Shown here: positions 20,509-31,525 of the stretch, one piece after another
Numbering within the stretch: position 1 is the first letter of the stretch
How the letters are laid out: every line of letters starts with the position of its first letter
Assembly (NCBI GenBank): GCA_002215645.1
Contig: NGFI01000004.1
Coordinates: 62,001 to 126,000, forward strand
Origin: Gemmatimonadetes bacterium 2013_60CM_65_52
GTDB lineage: Bacteria > Gemmatimonadota > Gemmatimonadetes > Gemmatimonadales > Gemmatimonadaceae
Direction: 5' to 3'
Length of the DNA: 64,000 nt
The notes under the pieces: generated by a model
Seen by the model: the letters and a program-made list of their open reading frames with translations, nothing else
The model's database searches: none
Told to the model about the DNA's origin: nothing
Position numbers and translations under genes: made by a program

Positions 20509-23500
20509 TTGTCCCACAACGACTTTCGGAAAGCCACCACAGGCATAACGCGTGCTTTCGCTGCGATCCGGGTATCCCGCCACCAATCTCCGCCCGGACC
20601 GATGCCATCGTCAACTCTCCACGGTAGTGCGCGCACTGTAGGCGTCCGCCACGCGGTCCGCGCCAGATCGCATCACGCAAGCGCCGCGATCATGCTGGGA
20701 CTCTTGCTCGCCGGAATCGGATCCGCGAGCGCACAGTCGGCAACGTTCATCACGCCGAGCGGTACTCATTTTTCAACCGGTCAGCAGAACATCAGCGTGC
20801 GCCTGTGCGCATCGGCGACCCCGGAAGACGTTTCGATTCAGGTGAATAGCAGCGTTTACACCGCGAGCCAATCGGCCACGACCGGGTGTTCGACGGCTTA
20901 TACTAGCCTTGCGTCGGTTACAGCGATCTATCTCAAGCGGGGAGCCAACGCGATTTCATTTCGCTCATCCAACTCTGCGATCGGCGAGTACATTACCGCA
21001 ACGGCGACCTACTACAACGACAATCCGCCCACGCCAGCGCCGTCCGTATCAGTACTTCCAAAGGCGATCGTGCAGAATGGGAGCGATACCGTCCTTTTCA
21101 GTGTGACGAACAATTCGGCTAATGCCCTGAGCTATACATTCTCTGCGAGTTGCGCCGGCGTCACATGCGGTCAGTATCCCTGGGCCAGTAACATCGCGGG
21201 AAACGCAATGTTTGTGGTGAAGGTGCCCGTTTCGGTAGGAATGACGGGCGGTACCATTACGCTCAGCTCGCACAGCATGGAGGCGCAGAACGACAATAGT
21301 CCGACGACGAGCGCGACGAGCACTATCAGTACAACGCTGCCACCATTCTACTTTAAGGTTGCTGCGCTAGACAGCGTCTGGTACCAGGGGCAAGCAGCGC
21401 AGGGCAGCGCCACCTTCACACTCAGGAACAACGGGAACACGACAGCTGACGTTCATTGGAGTGTCTCATGTCCTCCCGGAAGCGCCTCGTATACCTTCTC
21501 ATTTTGCGGCGCCAGTGGTTGGAGCGCGGACTACGGCATGAGTGGCTATCTCACATCAGTGACTCCGGGCGCAGGCTATACCGGATACGTAAGCGCTAAG
21601 TCGGGCCCCAATGTGGGCGATCGTGTTCGAGCGGCGGCTTATCTCTACGATGTGAACGGGACAATACGGGATAGCGCGTATGCATACGTCGTGTCGCTCG
21701 CAGCTCACGGCGTGGCTGTATCTCCGCACGATACCACCCATACCGCCCTCGTTAATCGCACGGTCTCCGACACATTTACCGTCAGATCAACCGGGGCAGC
21801 CACAGCAGGGAACGTCATCGCGTTGCAAGCCTCCTGTGGTACGTTCACACAGTGTCGCGTGTCGAGTGACACGTTGCGTCTGGCGCCGGGCCGATCGACG
21901 ACCATGACCGTCAGCTATCAGACCGGAGCGACGCGCAACGTGCAGAACGTCATCCGGCTGATCGCAACTGAGCAGCGACAGCTCTGGGACGATTGGTGTG
22001 GCTGCTACTACACCGTGTGGTACGCGGCGGACTCCGGTAAGCACCGTGTGACGGTGGGAGAGTTCAAGGCACCCACCATCGCGGTCGTGCCGAGACAGGA
22101 CAGCCTGCTCCGCACGCGCCTGTTCAACGCCATCGTGACGGTGTGCGACTCCGATGGTACCGTGCAGGGCATTCAGGCACAGTTCAACGGTGTGCAGCTG
22201 CCCCCGGTCTTCTCCAACACAACGGTCTCGGGATGCTACACGGCCAAGGAAGGCAGGTTCGCGCTCCTGGCACAAGCGGAGACGAACATATTCAACATCA
22301 CGGCCAGCGACGGCTACAACACGACGACGGTCGCGCCGACGTTCATCTATGATCCGGCGTGGGAACACACGCCTGGTGTCACCGCCGATCTTCCCAGTGT
22401 ACGCACGCCTGGCTTGCAAGCGCGTGCCGACACGTTTCGCGTGAGAAACACGGGGAGTTACGCCGAGACGTACAGCGTATTAGCGGATTGCACAGCGCTC
22501 GGCGTGGCATGCGCGGTACCAGCGAGCATCAATGTGCCGGCCGGGTCAACCGAACGCGTCATTGTCGCGTATACGCCACCAGCATCCGGAACGGCGATGC
22601 CCCTCAAGCTGCACGCGATCTACAACGGAAGCCACACCGTGCGACGAGATTCCGCAACGTCGCTGATCACGATCGGAGGTGGGCAGCCACCACAGATAGC
22701 GCTGACGCCGATCGACGGAAGCAGTACGACGTCCAGTGCCGTCGCGGTCAGTGTCAGTTGGTGTGATCCTGACGATGTGCTGGCGAGCCATCAAGTACTC
22801 GTGAACGGTCGCCCGATTGCCGATACGTTCGCGACGCAAACGCAGGCGGGCTGTGTCGAGGCGGCCACATCGACCGCGACCGCGACGCTGTTGCCGGGCC
22901 AGAATCTCATCGTGGCGCAGGCCAGCGATGCAGCCGGCCACATGGTGAGCATCACCAACGCAATCACGTACACGGCGCTATTGTCCGCGCTCGCTCCGGC
23001 CGTAACGCCTCGCAACACGACCATGTATGCGAAGCGCGGTGCGACGAACTCGACGCTGTACACCGTCACCAACGCCGGCTCGTACGCGACCACTTACGCA
23101 TATGCCTCGGCATGTGGAACGTACGCTGACTGCACGATCTCCAAGCCGCTCGCGTCACTTCAGCCGGGAGCTCAGGACACGGTTCGCGTGTGGTATACGG
23201 CTCCCATCACCTTCGGGACGACTACCCAGGCCAGCTTGACGGCGAGCACGGCCTCGTGGGTGGGTCCGCTTGCGGCGGATACCGCGCGGATTACACTGGC
23301 AACGAGAACGTCGGCGGCCAGCTACCAGGCCCAACTCGCACCCAATACGGGCGCTTATTGGAACTATCCTGGGTGGAATAGCGGCGGGTTCTTTACCAAT
23401 GTGACCAACCTCGGAGCGGATACCGCGAACTATCGGTATACCATCACGTCGCCGAGTTCGCAGGTGATTCCGCCGTACTCCCAGGACATGCACCAGCTGG

Positions 23501-26500
23501 ACGTCGTGCCACCTGGGCAAGCGAGACGGTTTTGGATCAACTTCTGGGGCGATTGCAACAATTGCACTGATCCCGTTTACGTGAACATCGCTGCAGGAGA
23601 CAACGGCGATTCCGTCCGTACGGCCGGTACCTATTACATCTCTGGGTATGCGCCCACATTCGGCATTGCGCTCATAAAGCCGCCGCCGAAGATCGATTCA
23701 CTCGCCGGCACGATTCACGAGATCGTCTACCGAGTCACGAACAAGGGCGGGAACTACGGCGACACCATCCGCGTGCACTTCACTTGTGACGGGTACGTCA
23801 CCAACTGTCGTGGTGATCAATCCGGCACGGCAGATCAATGGCACATGGTCGCCTCCGGCGATACGGCCACAGCCAAGGTGCTGTACGATCTCACCGCAGG
23901 GACGACCACGGGCTACGTCTACATTGCGGCTCGTTCCTCGAAGGACGCTTTGCAGAGGGACTCGGCCGCCGTGATGGTGACGACGAACGCGAACCAGGCG
24001 ATCGTGGCGCTCACGCCGACATCGATTCAGATCACGCCGCCCCCGGGGGTGAGCATGGTGCAGAAGTTCACCATCACGAACAAGGGCATCGGCGACAACC
24101 CGTCAGATGCGTTCACATACTCGATCGCCTGCAATGGGCCGATTACGAACTGCACGGCAAAGAGCGGACAGACCAACCAGCTGGCACGTGACAGCTCGTA
24201 CGTCATCCTCGTTCCCTACACGACTCCGATCACCCTCGGGGATGTTGGAAGCATCTCGATCTCAATCAAAAGTGTGAAGGATGGCAGGGTGACGGCATCG
24301 TCTACTATTTCAGTAGCAGCAGGGAGTAGTTCGCTGCTTACGGTTGCCGCATCAAACGTGAATCCAGGCACGCAGGTGGAGCGGAGCGCCTGCCTGACCG
24401 TGGCCACGGGATCCAACGCGGCGTACGAGTGTGGCGGCCTGCGGATAGCACATCCTCTGCCGGCGGTCACCACGATGAGCAAGACGCGAGCTCCGACACT
24501 GACCTTTGTCAGCAGTCATGCGGATCCTGTTGCATTGATCGCCGCGAACATCACGACACGGATCGGCGCGTCTCCCGTTGGAGGCATCAACGCCACGGTC
24601 ATCGTGATGAACATGGTGGACACCACCACCCGCGGGTCTGTGACGAGGCACTTCACGTGGAGATCAGACTGGCCGGATAGCACGCCGAGGAGAATCGTTA
24701 TTCCCGTCCGCGAGGACGATGTTCACCTGCTGGGAGGTTCCAGCCAGGACGCCGGAGCGTTTCGCTACCGACTGGAAGTGAAGGACAGCGCGAACACCTA
24801 TCCAGTGGCGAGCGATACCGGCTCGTTCGTCATGATCGATCGACGAAAGAGTCCGTTCGGGAGCGGCTGGTCCCTGGATGGTCTCGAGGAAATTGTGATG
24901 GTTAGTGCCACCAAGAGGCTGTGGGTCGGTGGCGATGGCACCACGCGGTCGTACACATTCAGTGCCACGAATTCTCTTGGCGACGTCTATATCGCCACGC
25001 CGCGCCTGGACCGTGCCGACACGCTCGTCGTGTTGCCGGGCGGACAGGGATACGTCCGTCGACTTCCCAACGGCGCTGCCGTTCGATTTGATGGATACGG
25101 CCTGCATGCGTCGACGACCAGCCGGCAGGGACACGTCACATCCTTCTTCTATACTCCGGGGACACGAAACTTAACTGACATCTACCTGCCGATTCCCGGT
25201 GGCAAACGCTCATATACGTTCAGTTACGGGACCGACGGGAAACTACAAACCGTGACCGTGCCGTACACAGGGGCGACAACACGCTCGGTCACCGTGGCTC
25301 AGACGAATGGATGGGTGACGAGCTTCGTCGGCCCCGATACCACCCACGTGGATTTCGGCTACGACGGTGCCCTGACCAGCGGTGCCACGGCGCGGCATCT
25401 TGCCTGGCGCACCAACCGCCTTCGCGATGCGACCTTCTTTACCTACGATCCCGCGAGCCTACTGCTGACCGCCGAGCTGGATATGAGGCGAACGGACGGT
25501 CTCTTCGCGCCACGAATCGTCCATCGATTTTGTCCGGCGGAATCACGGAGCATCTCAGACTGTGGCGGCCAGCCCGATGCGACGCCGCAGTTGCTCTCCA
25601 AGGTCTATACCCTCTATGACGGTCCGCGCGACAACGTCGCGGATGTGGCGGACACGACGGTGTTCTATCAGGGGCGCTACGCGACCGTCGATACCATCGT
25701 GAATGCGCTTGGGTATCGAACACAAATCCTCAGGAACGGCGCATTTCCCCTACTGCCCGGGTCGCTCATCGAGGCGAACGGCCACCGAGTGGATCTGTAC
25801 TACAACAGCCGAGGCCTCGACAGTTTGCGTGTGGATCGGAATCCTCTTGGCGACGGACAGAACGCCACTACCTCGTACTCGTGGCACCCCAAATGGAATC
25901 AGCCCACGACTATTGTAGGGCCGACCGGCGAGCGGGTGGATTTCGCGTACGATACCGGCGCGCCGAATCGGCTCTGGACGCAGGATGGCCGCGGTGACAG
26001 CACGCGCGTGAATTTCCAGTATAACGGCGCCAACCAAGTCAGGTACATCCTGCCTCCAGGAGGCAGCGAGCGATTCGACTACGACGGATTGGGAAATCTT
26101 CTGCGTGAAACGACGGCAAACGGTTTCGTAACGACCTATCACACGGACTCGATCGGGCGCGTCGACAGCGTGTACACGCCGATCGATGGGACGCGCCGTC
26201 GGGTGACTGCGACGACGTACGATGTGATGGATCGCGTGCGAGGCACGACTGACTTTGGTCCATCGCTACCCGTGAGCGTCGGCGTCTTCTCTGCGACCGA
26301 CTCCCTCGTCTTGGCCGTTGTCAACGACTACGACCTGGAAGGGCGAATGACGTACAACAAGCGTACGTCCACTCCAGACCTATCCGGTCAGCTGCTCACG
26401 ATGTCTTGGGGGTATGACGCGGCCGGTCGGCGCCGGAGCGCCGTTGGTGTCGCCGGCGTGTCGGAGAGCTGGCTGTACGATCCTGCGGGCAATCCCGTCG

Positions 26501-28890
26501 TGTGGACCACGAAGCGCAACAAGTCGGTGTCGATGTCCTACGACGCCCTGAACAGGCTCGCAACGAGAACGACGCAGGCCGACACCGTGCGCTCGATCTC
26601 CGGGTTCCCGCTCCTGTTTCCGCACTATGCTACCGGCTTTGCCGCCGATCTTGTCGTTGCTCCACACGCGATACCACCTGCCTACATCACTCCCACCGAA
26701 ACGGCGTCGTTCACGTATGACACGCTAGGCAACATTGCCACCGCGCTCAACTATGCCGCTCGCGTTGCAAGGGCTTATTCCCCGAATGGGGCGCTGAAGG
26801 TGGACTCGATGCAGGTCGCCGTCGTGGATACGATCGAGACGCCGACCAACCGATACGGATACCACTTGTATCGGTTGACCTACGCGTACGATCTGAGCGG
26901 ACGTCGGATATCGCGGACAGACAACATCCCGGGGTGCTCCACGGCCTGCGTGCAGCGGTATCACTACATGCAATTGAGTGGCGTGCTGGATTCGACCTAC
27001 GATGGCAATGTCGATTTCGGCGGCGTCAAGGCGCTCGGCTTCGCCTATGATGCCGCTGGTCGCGCAATCACGAGGTCCTGGGACGGTGGGCGCTCGGTCT
27101 ACTCATTCGGCTACGATCCTGACAGCCGGCTGACCTCGCGAACGGTCTCGGAACAGACGTCCTTGCCTACCGTCCTTAGTGACGTTCTGACTTACGATCA
27201 GGCCGGTCGTGTGATCGATGCAAGCATATCGTCGCAAATTCTTCCAGCCGACCATCGAGTGCAGGCCTACAATGGACTCGGCGCGCTGTTCGCGATGCAG
27301 AGCTATACGGGTGGTGGCGGCGTGCTCGATGAGTACCAGTCGGACGCCATGGGGAACACCGTCAAGCACTATCGAAACATCGGCAACGGTCGTGACACGA
27401 CGACCAGCAACTACATAAGTGAGCGCTTGACGTTCACGAGACAGCGAGGCGGAGGTGAGGGAGGTGTCGCACCGTCGATCACGACACGCGACTCCACCAT
27501 GAACTCCTATGACCAATCGGGCAGCCTAACAGACGCGTTCACTGGCCTGCAGAAATGGAATGGCGCGGCCTGGGACTACTACAACACTGGCACGACCTGG
27601 ATCAAGAATGTGTACGACGTTGGCGAGAGGCTTCGCGTCGCGCAACGGACCTACATGGAGGACGTCGCACATCCTCGAACCGCATTCGTGGAATACCGCT
27701 ACGACGCGCTCGGACGTCGCGTGCTCACACGCACGCGATGGGACCAGTTCTGCACACCGTCGGCTATCGATGGCAAGTGCTTTCCCACCATCGACCGTAC
27801 CATCTGGGACGGCGATCAAATTCTCGCAGAGCTACGCAGCATTGTGTATCGAGCAACCATCGACTCGATACCCTATGTTTGCGGGCCCGACGATGCATGG
27901 GAGAGTCAAGTGTGCCGCGCACAACGACAGGCCCCAACGCGATTCACGCAGCAGGGACTTGGCAGTGCGCTCGAATCGGAATACACGAATGGTCTCAACT
28001 TTGGCGGCTCCGTTCGGTATACGCACGCGGGGGGCATTGACGAGCCGGTCGCGCTCTGGAAGAGCGGGATCTCCGTCAGTGTTGTGCCGCACAAGAGCTG
28101 GCGTGGTGTCTACGAAGCCGGGTCATTCCTGGGGTCGTCCAACACCGGAATCAACTGGGTGGGACGGACACTGGATGCGTTTCACGCGCCGGATGCACGG
28201 GCTACGCCGATCCAACAATCGCACTGGTTGGGGAGCGTCATTGATGGCGGGGCGAATGCATCCGGGCTAGTGTATCAGCGAAACCGCTACTACGATCCCA
28301 GCACCGGACGGTTCACGCAGGAAGATCCCATCGGGCTAGATGGGGGAATGAATATGTACGGGTTTGCGTCTGGCGACCCGGTGAACTTCAGCGACCCGTT
28401 TGGCTTGAAAGTCTGCTATCAAGGATCAGGGGCCGAAATCGCAGACTTGAAGAAAACGACCGAGGCCGCGACGAACAGTTCATTTACGCTTGATAAGAGC
28501 AATTGCGTGAACGCCAGCAGCGTAAGGTCTGGAGGAGACAAGAGCTTCGATGGCCTACGGGCTGGGTTTCGGGAGCTGATTGACTCGGATGTGACGTTTG
28601 GTATCGCGTTCGGCGCTGAATACGAATCGCCGCAACGTAGCGCCTACAAGATCAGCATTTTTGTCGACGCGGACGCCTTGGCTTATTCGACGGGTTCGTG
28701 GGGTAAGTGCGATGGTGGACGCGCCGCCTTCAGCTTTCCTCAAGTGATGGCGCATGAGCTCACTCATCACTTCCCGGTTGCTCGTGGCGGAAGAATGACG
28801 AGTGGGACGGTTGGCGAGAAGAATGCAGTGAAGGGCGGAGACAACATCTTCAACGCAGCGAGCGGGAGACCTTTGCGATGCCGATACTGA
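20509..28890 (+). CDS. giant secreted RHS/YD-repeat polymorphic toxin with HExxH metallopeptidase-like tip; true start may be a downstream ATG (e.g. MPSSTLHGS)
   Basis: Signal-like IMLGLLLAGIGSASAQS; Cys-paired Ig-like modules; YD repeats; RNRYYDPSTGRFTQEDPIGLDGGMNMYGFASGDPVNFSDPFGL RHS core end; tip contains VMAHELTHHF. Confidence 0.93.
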   Translation: MSHNDFRKATTGITRAFAAIRVSRHQSPPGPMPSSTLHGSARTVGVRHAVRARSHHASAAIMLGLLLAGIGSASAQSATFITPSGTHFSTGQQNISVRLCASATPEDVSIQVNSSVYTASQSATTGCSTAYTSLASVTAIYLKRGANAISFRSSNSAIGEYITATATYYNDNPPTPAPSVSVLPKAIVQNGSDTVLFSVTNNSANALSYTFSASCAGVTCGQYPWASNIAGNAMFVVKVPVSVGMTGGTITLSSHSMEAQNDNSPTTSATSTISTTLPPFYFKVAALDSVWYQGQAAQGSATFTLRNNGNTTADVHWSVSCPPGSASYTFSFCGASGWSADYGMSGYLTSVTPGAGYTGYVSAKSGPNVGDRVRAAAYLYDVNGTIRDSAYAYVVSLAAHGVAVSPHDTTHTALVNRTVSDTFTVRSTGAATAGNVIALQASCGTFTQCRVSSDTLRLAPGRSTTMTVSYQTGATRNVQNVIRLIATEQRQLWDDWCGCYYTVWYAADSGKHRVTVGEFKAPTIAVVPRQDSLLRTRLFNAIVTVCDSDGTVQGIQAQFNGVQLPPVFSNTTVSGCYTAKEGRFALLAQAETNIFNITASDGYNTTTVAPTFIYDPAWEHTPGVTADLPSVRTPGLQARADTFRVRNTGSYAETYSVLADCTALGVACAVPASINVPAGSTERVIVAYTPPASGTAMPLKLHAIYNGSHTVRRDSATSLITIGGGQPPQIALTPIDGSSTTSSAVAVSVSWCDPDDVLASHQVLVNGRPIADTFATQTQAGCVEAATSTATATLLPGQNLIVAQASDAAGHMVSITNAITYTALLSALAPAVTPRNTTMYAKRGATNSTLYTVTNAGSYATTYAYASACGTYADCTISKPLASLQPGAQDTVRVWYTAPITFGTTTQASLTASTASWVGPLAADTARITLATRTSAASYQAQLAPNTGAYWNYPGWNSGGFFTNVTNLGADTANYRYTITSPSSQVIPPYSQDMHQLDVVPPGQARRFWINFWGDCNNCTDPVYVNIAAGDNGDSVRTAGTYYISGYAPTFGIALIKPPPKIDSLAGTIHEIVYRVTNKGGNYGDTIRVHFTCDGYVTNCRGDQSGTADQWHMVASGDTATAKVLYDLTAGTTTGYVYIAARSSKDALQRDSAAVMVTTNANQAIVALTPTSIQITPPPGVSMVQKFTITNKGIGDNPSDAFTYSIACNGPITNCTAKSGQTNQLARDSSYVILVPYTTPITLGDVGSISISIKSVKDGRVTASSTISVAAGSSSLLTVAASNVNPGTQVERSACLTVATGSNAAYECGGLRIAHPLPAVTTMSKTRAPTLTFVSSHADPVALIAANITTRIGASPVGGINATVIVMNMVDTTTRGSVTRHFTWRSDWPDSTPRRIVIPVREDDVHLLGGSSQDAGAFRYRLEVKDSANTYPVASDTGSFVMIDRRKSPFGSGWSLDGLEEIVMVSATKRLWVGGDGTTRSYTFSATNSLGDVYIATPRLDRADTLVVLPGGQGYVRRLPNGAAVRFDGYGLHASTTSRQGHVTSFFYTPGTRNLTDIYLPIPGGKRSYTFSYGTDGKLQTVTVPYTGATTRSVTVAQTNGWVTSFVGPDTTHVDFGYDGALTSGATARHLAWRTNRLRDATFFTYDPASLLLTAELDMRRTDGLFAPRIVHRFCPAESRSISDCGGQPDATPQLLSKVYTLYDGPRDNVADVADTTVFYQGRYATVDTIVNALGYRTQILRNGAFPLLPGSLIEANGHRVDLYYNSRGLDSLRVDRNPLGDGQNATTSYSWHPKWNQPTTIVGPTGERVDFAYDTGAPNRLWTQDGRGDSTRVNFQYNGANQVRYILPPGGSERFDYDGLGNLLRETTANGFVTTYHTDSIGRVDSVYTPIDGTRRRVTATTYDVMDRVRGTTDFGPSLPVSVGVFSATDSLVLAVVNDYDLEGRMTYNKRTSTPDLSGQLLTMSWGYDAAGRRRSAVGVAGVSESWLYDPAGNPVVWTTKRNKSVSMSYDALNRLATRTTQADTVRSISGFPLLFPHYATGFAADLVVAPHAIPPAYITPTETASFTYDTLGNIATALNYAARVARAYSPNGALKVDSMQVAVVDTIETPTNRYGYHLYRLTYAYDLSGRRISRTDNIPGCSTACVQRYHYMQLSGVLDSTYDGNVDFGGVKALGFAYDAAGRAITRSWDGGRSVYSFGYDPDSRLTSRTVSEQTSLPTVLSDVLTYDQAGRVIDASISSQILPADHRVQAYNGLGALFAMQSYTGGGGVLDEYQSDAMGNTVKHYRNIGNGRDTTTSNYISERLTFTRQRGGGEGGVAPSITTRDSTMNSYDQSGSLTDAFTGLQKWNGAAWDYYNTGTTWIKNVYDVGERLRVAQRTYMEDVAHPRTAFVEYRYDALGRRVLTRTRWDQFCTPSAIDGKCFPTIDRTIWDGDQILAELRSIVYRATIDSIPYVCGPDDAWESQVCRAQRQAPTRFTQQGLGSALESEYTNGLNFGGSVRYTHAGGIDEPVALWKSGISVSVVPHKSWRGVYEAGSFLGSSNTGINWVGRTLDAFHAPDARATPIQQSHWLGSVIDGGANASGLVYQRNRYYDPSTGRFTQEDPIGLDGGMNMYGFASGDPVNFSDPFGLKVCYQGSGAEIADLKKTTEAATNSSFTLDKSNCVNASSVRSGGDKSFDGLRAGFRELIDSDVTFGIAFGAEYESPQRSAYKISIFVDADALAYSTGSWGKCDGGRAAFSFPQVMAHELTHHFPVARGGRMTSGTVGEKNAVKGGDNIFNAASGRPLRCRY

Positions 28891-29453
28891 TGGTGTTGAG
28901 CCGGGGGGAAGGGAAAGCTCATCGCCGCGTGAGCATTGTTGCGGTGTCAGTTCTTCTCTACGGCGGTGAAGTCTTGAGCCTGGGTTGCTCAAAGTCCGAC
29001 ACTCGGAATCCTGATACAGCGCGTATCGCTACGCCAGGAATCTCTAGCTGCCCGACCTTCGCTGGTTCGACTTCGGGGTGGAGAAGAAGTCAAACCAGCG
29101 ACGGTCGGGCGAGTCTGTTGATGCCTAGTACGTACGTCCCGGTCCGTATTGATTCGGGGCAAATGTGGGCCAGCGACGTGGCTAGCGTTGGCTACAGGGT
29201 CGGCGAACCGAGAGTTAGAGATACCATGCCAGTGAGTTCTCCCGAGAATCAGCTCTGTACGGAGAGGACTGGCGACACGGGGCGCCTGAGCTACTACCAT
29301 GCACAGGCTGCAACGGGCGAGGGACACTATCTCCAAGCGCTCTTTTCAATGGCCGATGGAACGACCATTCGCCTTATTGGTTTCGTGCGAGATCCTGCTG
29401 ACGGCACCGAACTTCTTGCAATTGCACGTGGCGTTAGGCTTGCAGAGAAGTGA
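28878..29453 (+). CDS. putative lipoprotein, candidate immunity protein for the RHS tip
   Basis: Start overlaps last 13 bp of the RHS gene; signal plus LSLGC lipobox. Confidence 0.55.
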   Translation: MPILMVLSRGEGKAHRRVSIVAVSVLLYGGEVLSLGCSKSDTRNPDTARIATPGISSCPTFAGSTSGWRRSQTSDGRASLLMPSTYVPVRIDSGQMWASDVASVGYRVGEPRVRDTMPVSSPENQLCTERTGDTGRLSYYHAQAATGEGHYLQALFSMADGTTIRLIGFVRDPADGTELLAIARGVRLAEK

Positions 29454-29579
29454 CGCGCAAACGCTAGCACGTCATTGGGCCGCGAAGCACTGCCGAGTGT
29501 TTCTCGGCGGCTAGTGGTCCTGGCTACTAGTCGTATGCGCTCTCAGTTCGCTTTGCGGTTGGCGCGCGGCGGTAGCGCG

Positions 29580-30238
29580 GAGCGTCGTGGCGAACAGTTG
29601 GTCGTGGACGAAATCCATGCTCCAGCGCTGATGCCGACCCGTCGGTACCGGCGCCGGGCCGCGATGTAACGCCATGTGCTTCCGCCGCCGCACACGCATC
29701 CGGACCTGAAGCCCCTCCAGCCGGTACAGACGGCGGACCCGCTTCTTGTTGATGCGCCAGCCTTCGCGCCGCAGGAGCGTGTGAATGCGATTGTAGCCGA
29801 ACCGCGGCCGCGCCATCGCGAGCTCGCGGATCCGCATTCGTAGCGCGCTCTGATCCCGCGTCGCGCTCGGCTTGTACCACGCCGTTCGAGAGAAACCGGC
29901 GTCACCGGTTTTCGGATGGTCTCCGTGAGAATGCGTTTACCGAGCGTCAGATCGGCGACCAGGCGCTTCAGCCGACTGTTCTCGTCCTCGAGCTGGCGGA
30001 GCCGTCGGAGCTCACTCACGCCCAGACGCGCGTACTTCTTCTTCCAGACGTAGAAGGTCGCCTCACTCACCCCGACCTGCCGACAGACGTCGGCCACGGC
30101 TGTCCCGCTGTCGATCTGCCGGAGCACGTCTCGCTGAATTTCGACCGCTTCATTGGCCTCTCTCCTCTGTCCGTGGAGCGGACCGCGAAGTGAACCTACT
30201 CCAGTTCTAACCTGCCCGCCTTTTCTGGACCAACGTCA
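29580..30238 (-). mobile_element. IS3-family insertion sequence remnant (orfA frameshifted, orfB truncated)
   Basis: orfA VLRQIDSGTAVADVCRQVGVSEATFYVWKKKYARLGVSELRRLRQLEDENSRLKRLVADL; orfB RPRFGYNRIHTLLRREGWRINKKRVRRLYRLEGL...RWSMDFVHDQLF then loss of homology; end tgacgttggtccag is a possible IR. Confidence 0.85.
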
Positions 30239-30369
30239 CCTCATCAGAGATATCGGGTAGGGCCGCCAAGTCATTTTTACGCGATCGCAGTCACCGCACT
30301 GGCAGCATGGGCACTGAGTCACTTACGCGGACTGCGAACCCTTCTCTGACAGCCCTCTCCACTGATACT

Positions 30370-31450
30370 TTGCCCTTACGCCACGTCTTGCGTCCCACTG
30401 TGCGGAGTAGGCGGTTGCATCGAGTCCGTAACACGAACGGTGTGGGACGGTAGCGCCATCGCGCACGAGGACAGGCGTCCCTACCAGGACGGAGCGATCA
30501 CTACGCCAAATTTCAACAGCGTAGACTACGTACATGGAGTCGAGAAGGATCGGCCTTTCGCGACCCTGGATGCGAGCCTGGCCGCAACATCGTCATCAAC
30601 CACTCGCGCAGTGAGCTGGACGCTGCGCGGCATGGCGGAGGCGAGCACGTTGGCGGATGGATCAGCTGGCGACTGCAGTCTCGGGATTGGTGCGTGCACG
30701 TACATCGCATGGATAGATGGGAAGGCGATCTATAGCCGCCCGACTCCAGCGAATACGGCAACTGGCGGCTACTCGTATCTCTGGTCGGGAAGCCTGCTAC
30801 AGGATCAACAAGACAAAAGCGGGCAGCTCTTTCGGCGAAACCGGTATTACGATGCGCAGAGTGGGAGGTTCACGCAGGAAGACCCCATCGGCCTCGCCGG
30901 CGGCATGAACCTCTATGGCTTCGCGGGTGGAGACCCAGTCAATTTCTCAGACCCACTCGGGCTCACGAGCTGTCCGCCAATGTGCGGAATCGGCAGTTTC
31001 AACCTGGCGGCTGATATGTGGGATCGCGGCGTCGAAGCGGTTAAGCAGGCAGCCAAGAGCGTCGTGATATACGCGAAGGGGAATCTTGGAGCGGCTTCTG
31101 GAGAGGTCGAGGGAGATTTGGCTGGTGGCGCGTCCGCTCATTTTGGTGGAGAGGCCAGCAGCGAGGCTCTGGGTATTGAAGCCGGCGTGCGAATTGATGT
31201 TGCCCGCCCAGCAGCCGGCGGTCATCCGGTCAGCTTCAACAGCCCTGGTCTGCGAGTTGCGCCCGGCGTAAGAGCATCAGTAACTGCGACAGTGTCGGGG
31301 GATGCTCAAGGTGGGCTCAAGGTCAACTCCTTTGGAATCGCGATAGGAGCCAGTGAGGGCCGCTTTGGCCCTGGCAACGTGGGAGGGGTAAGCACCCCAG
31401 TTAACTCTCTCCCGTCAGCGTGTACCGCGAGCGATTGTGCGCGGCCATAG
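30370..31450 (+). pseudogene. displaced 3' end of a second RHS gene (orphan toxin-tip cassette)
   Basis: TRTVWDGSAI ... FRRNRYYDAQSGRFTQEDPIGLAGGMNLYGFAGGDPVNFSDPLGL parallels the main RHS gene, followed by a different Gly-rich tip; no N-terminal RHS core. Confidence 0.8.
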
Positions 31451-31525
31451 CTGCCGGCGCAGCAACGCCTCCTTGTCACCTCTCGTTGCTCAGCGGCGAC
31501 GGGCCAAAGCAATCACTCAGGCAAG

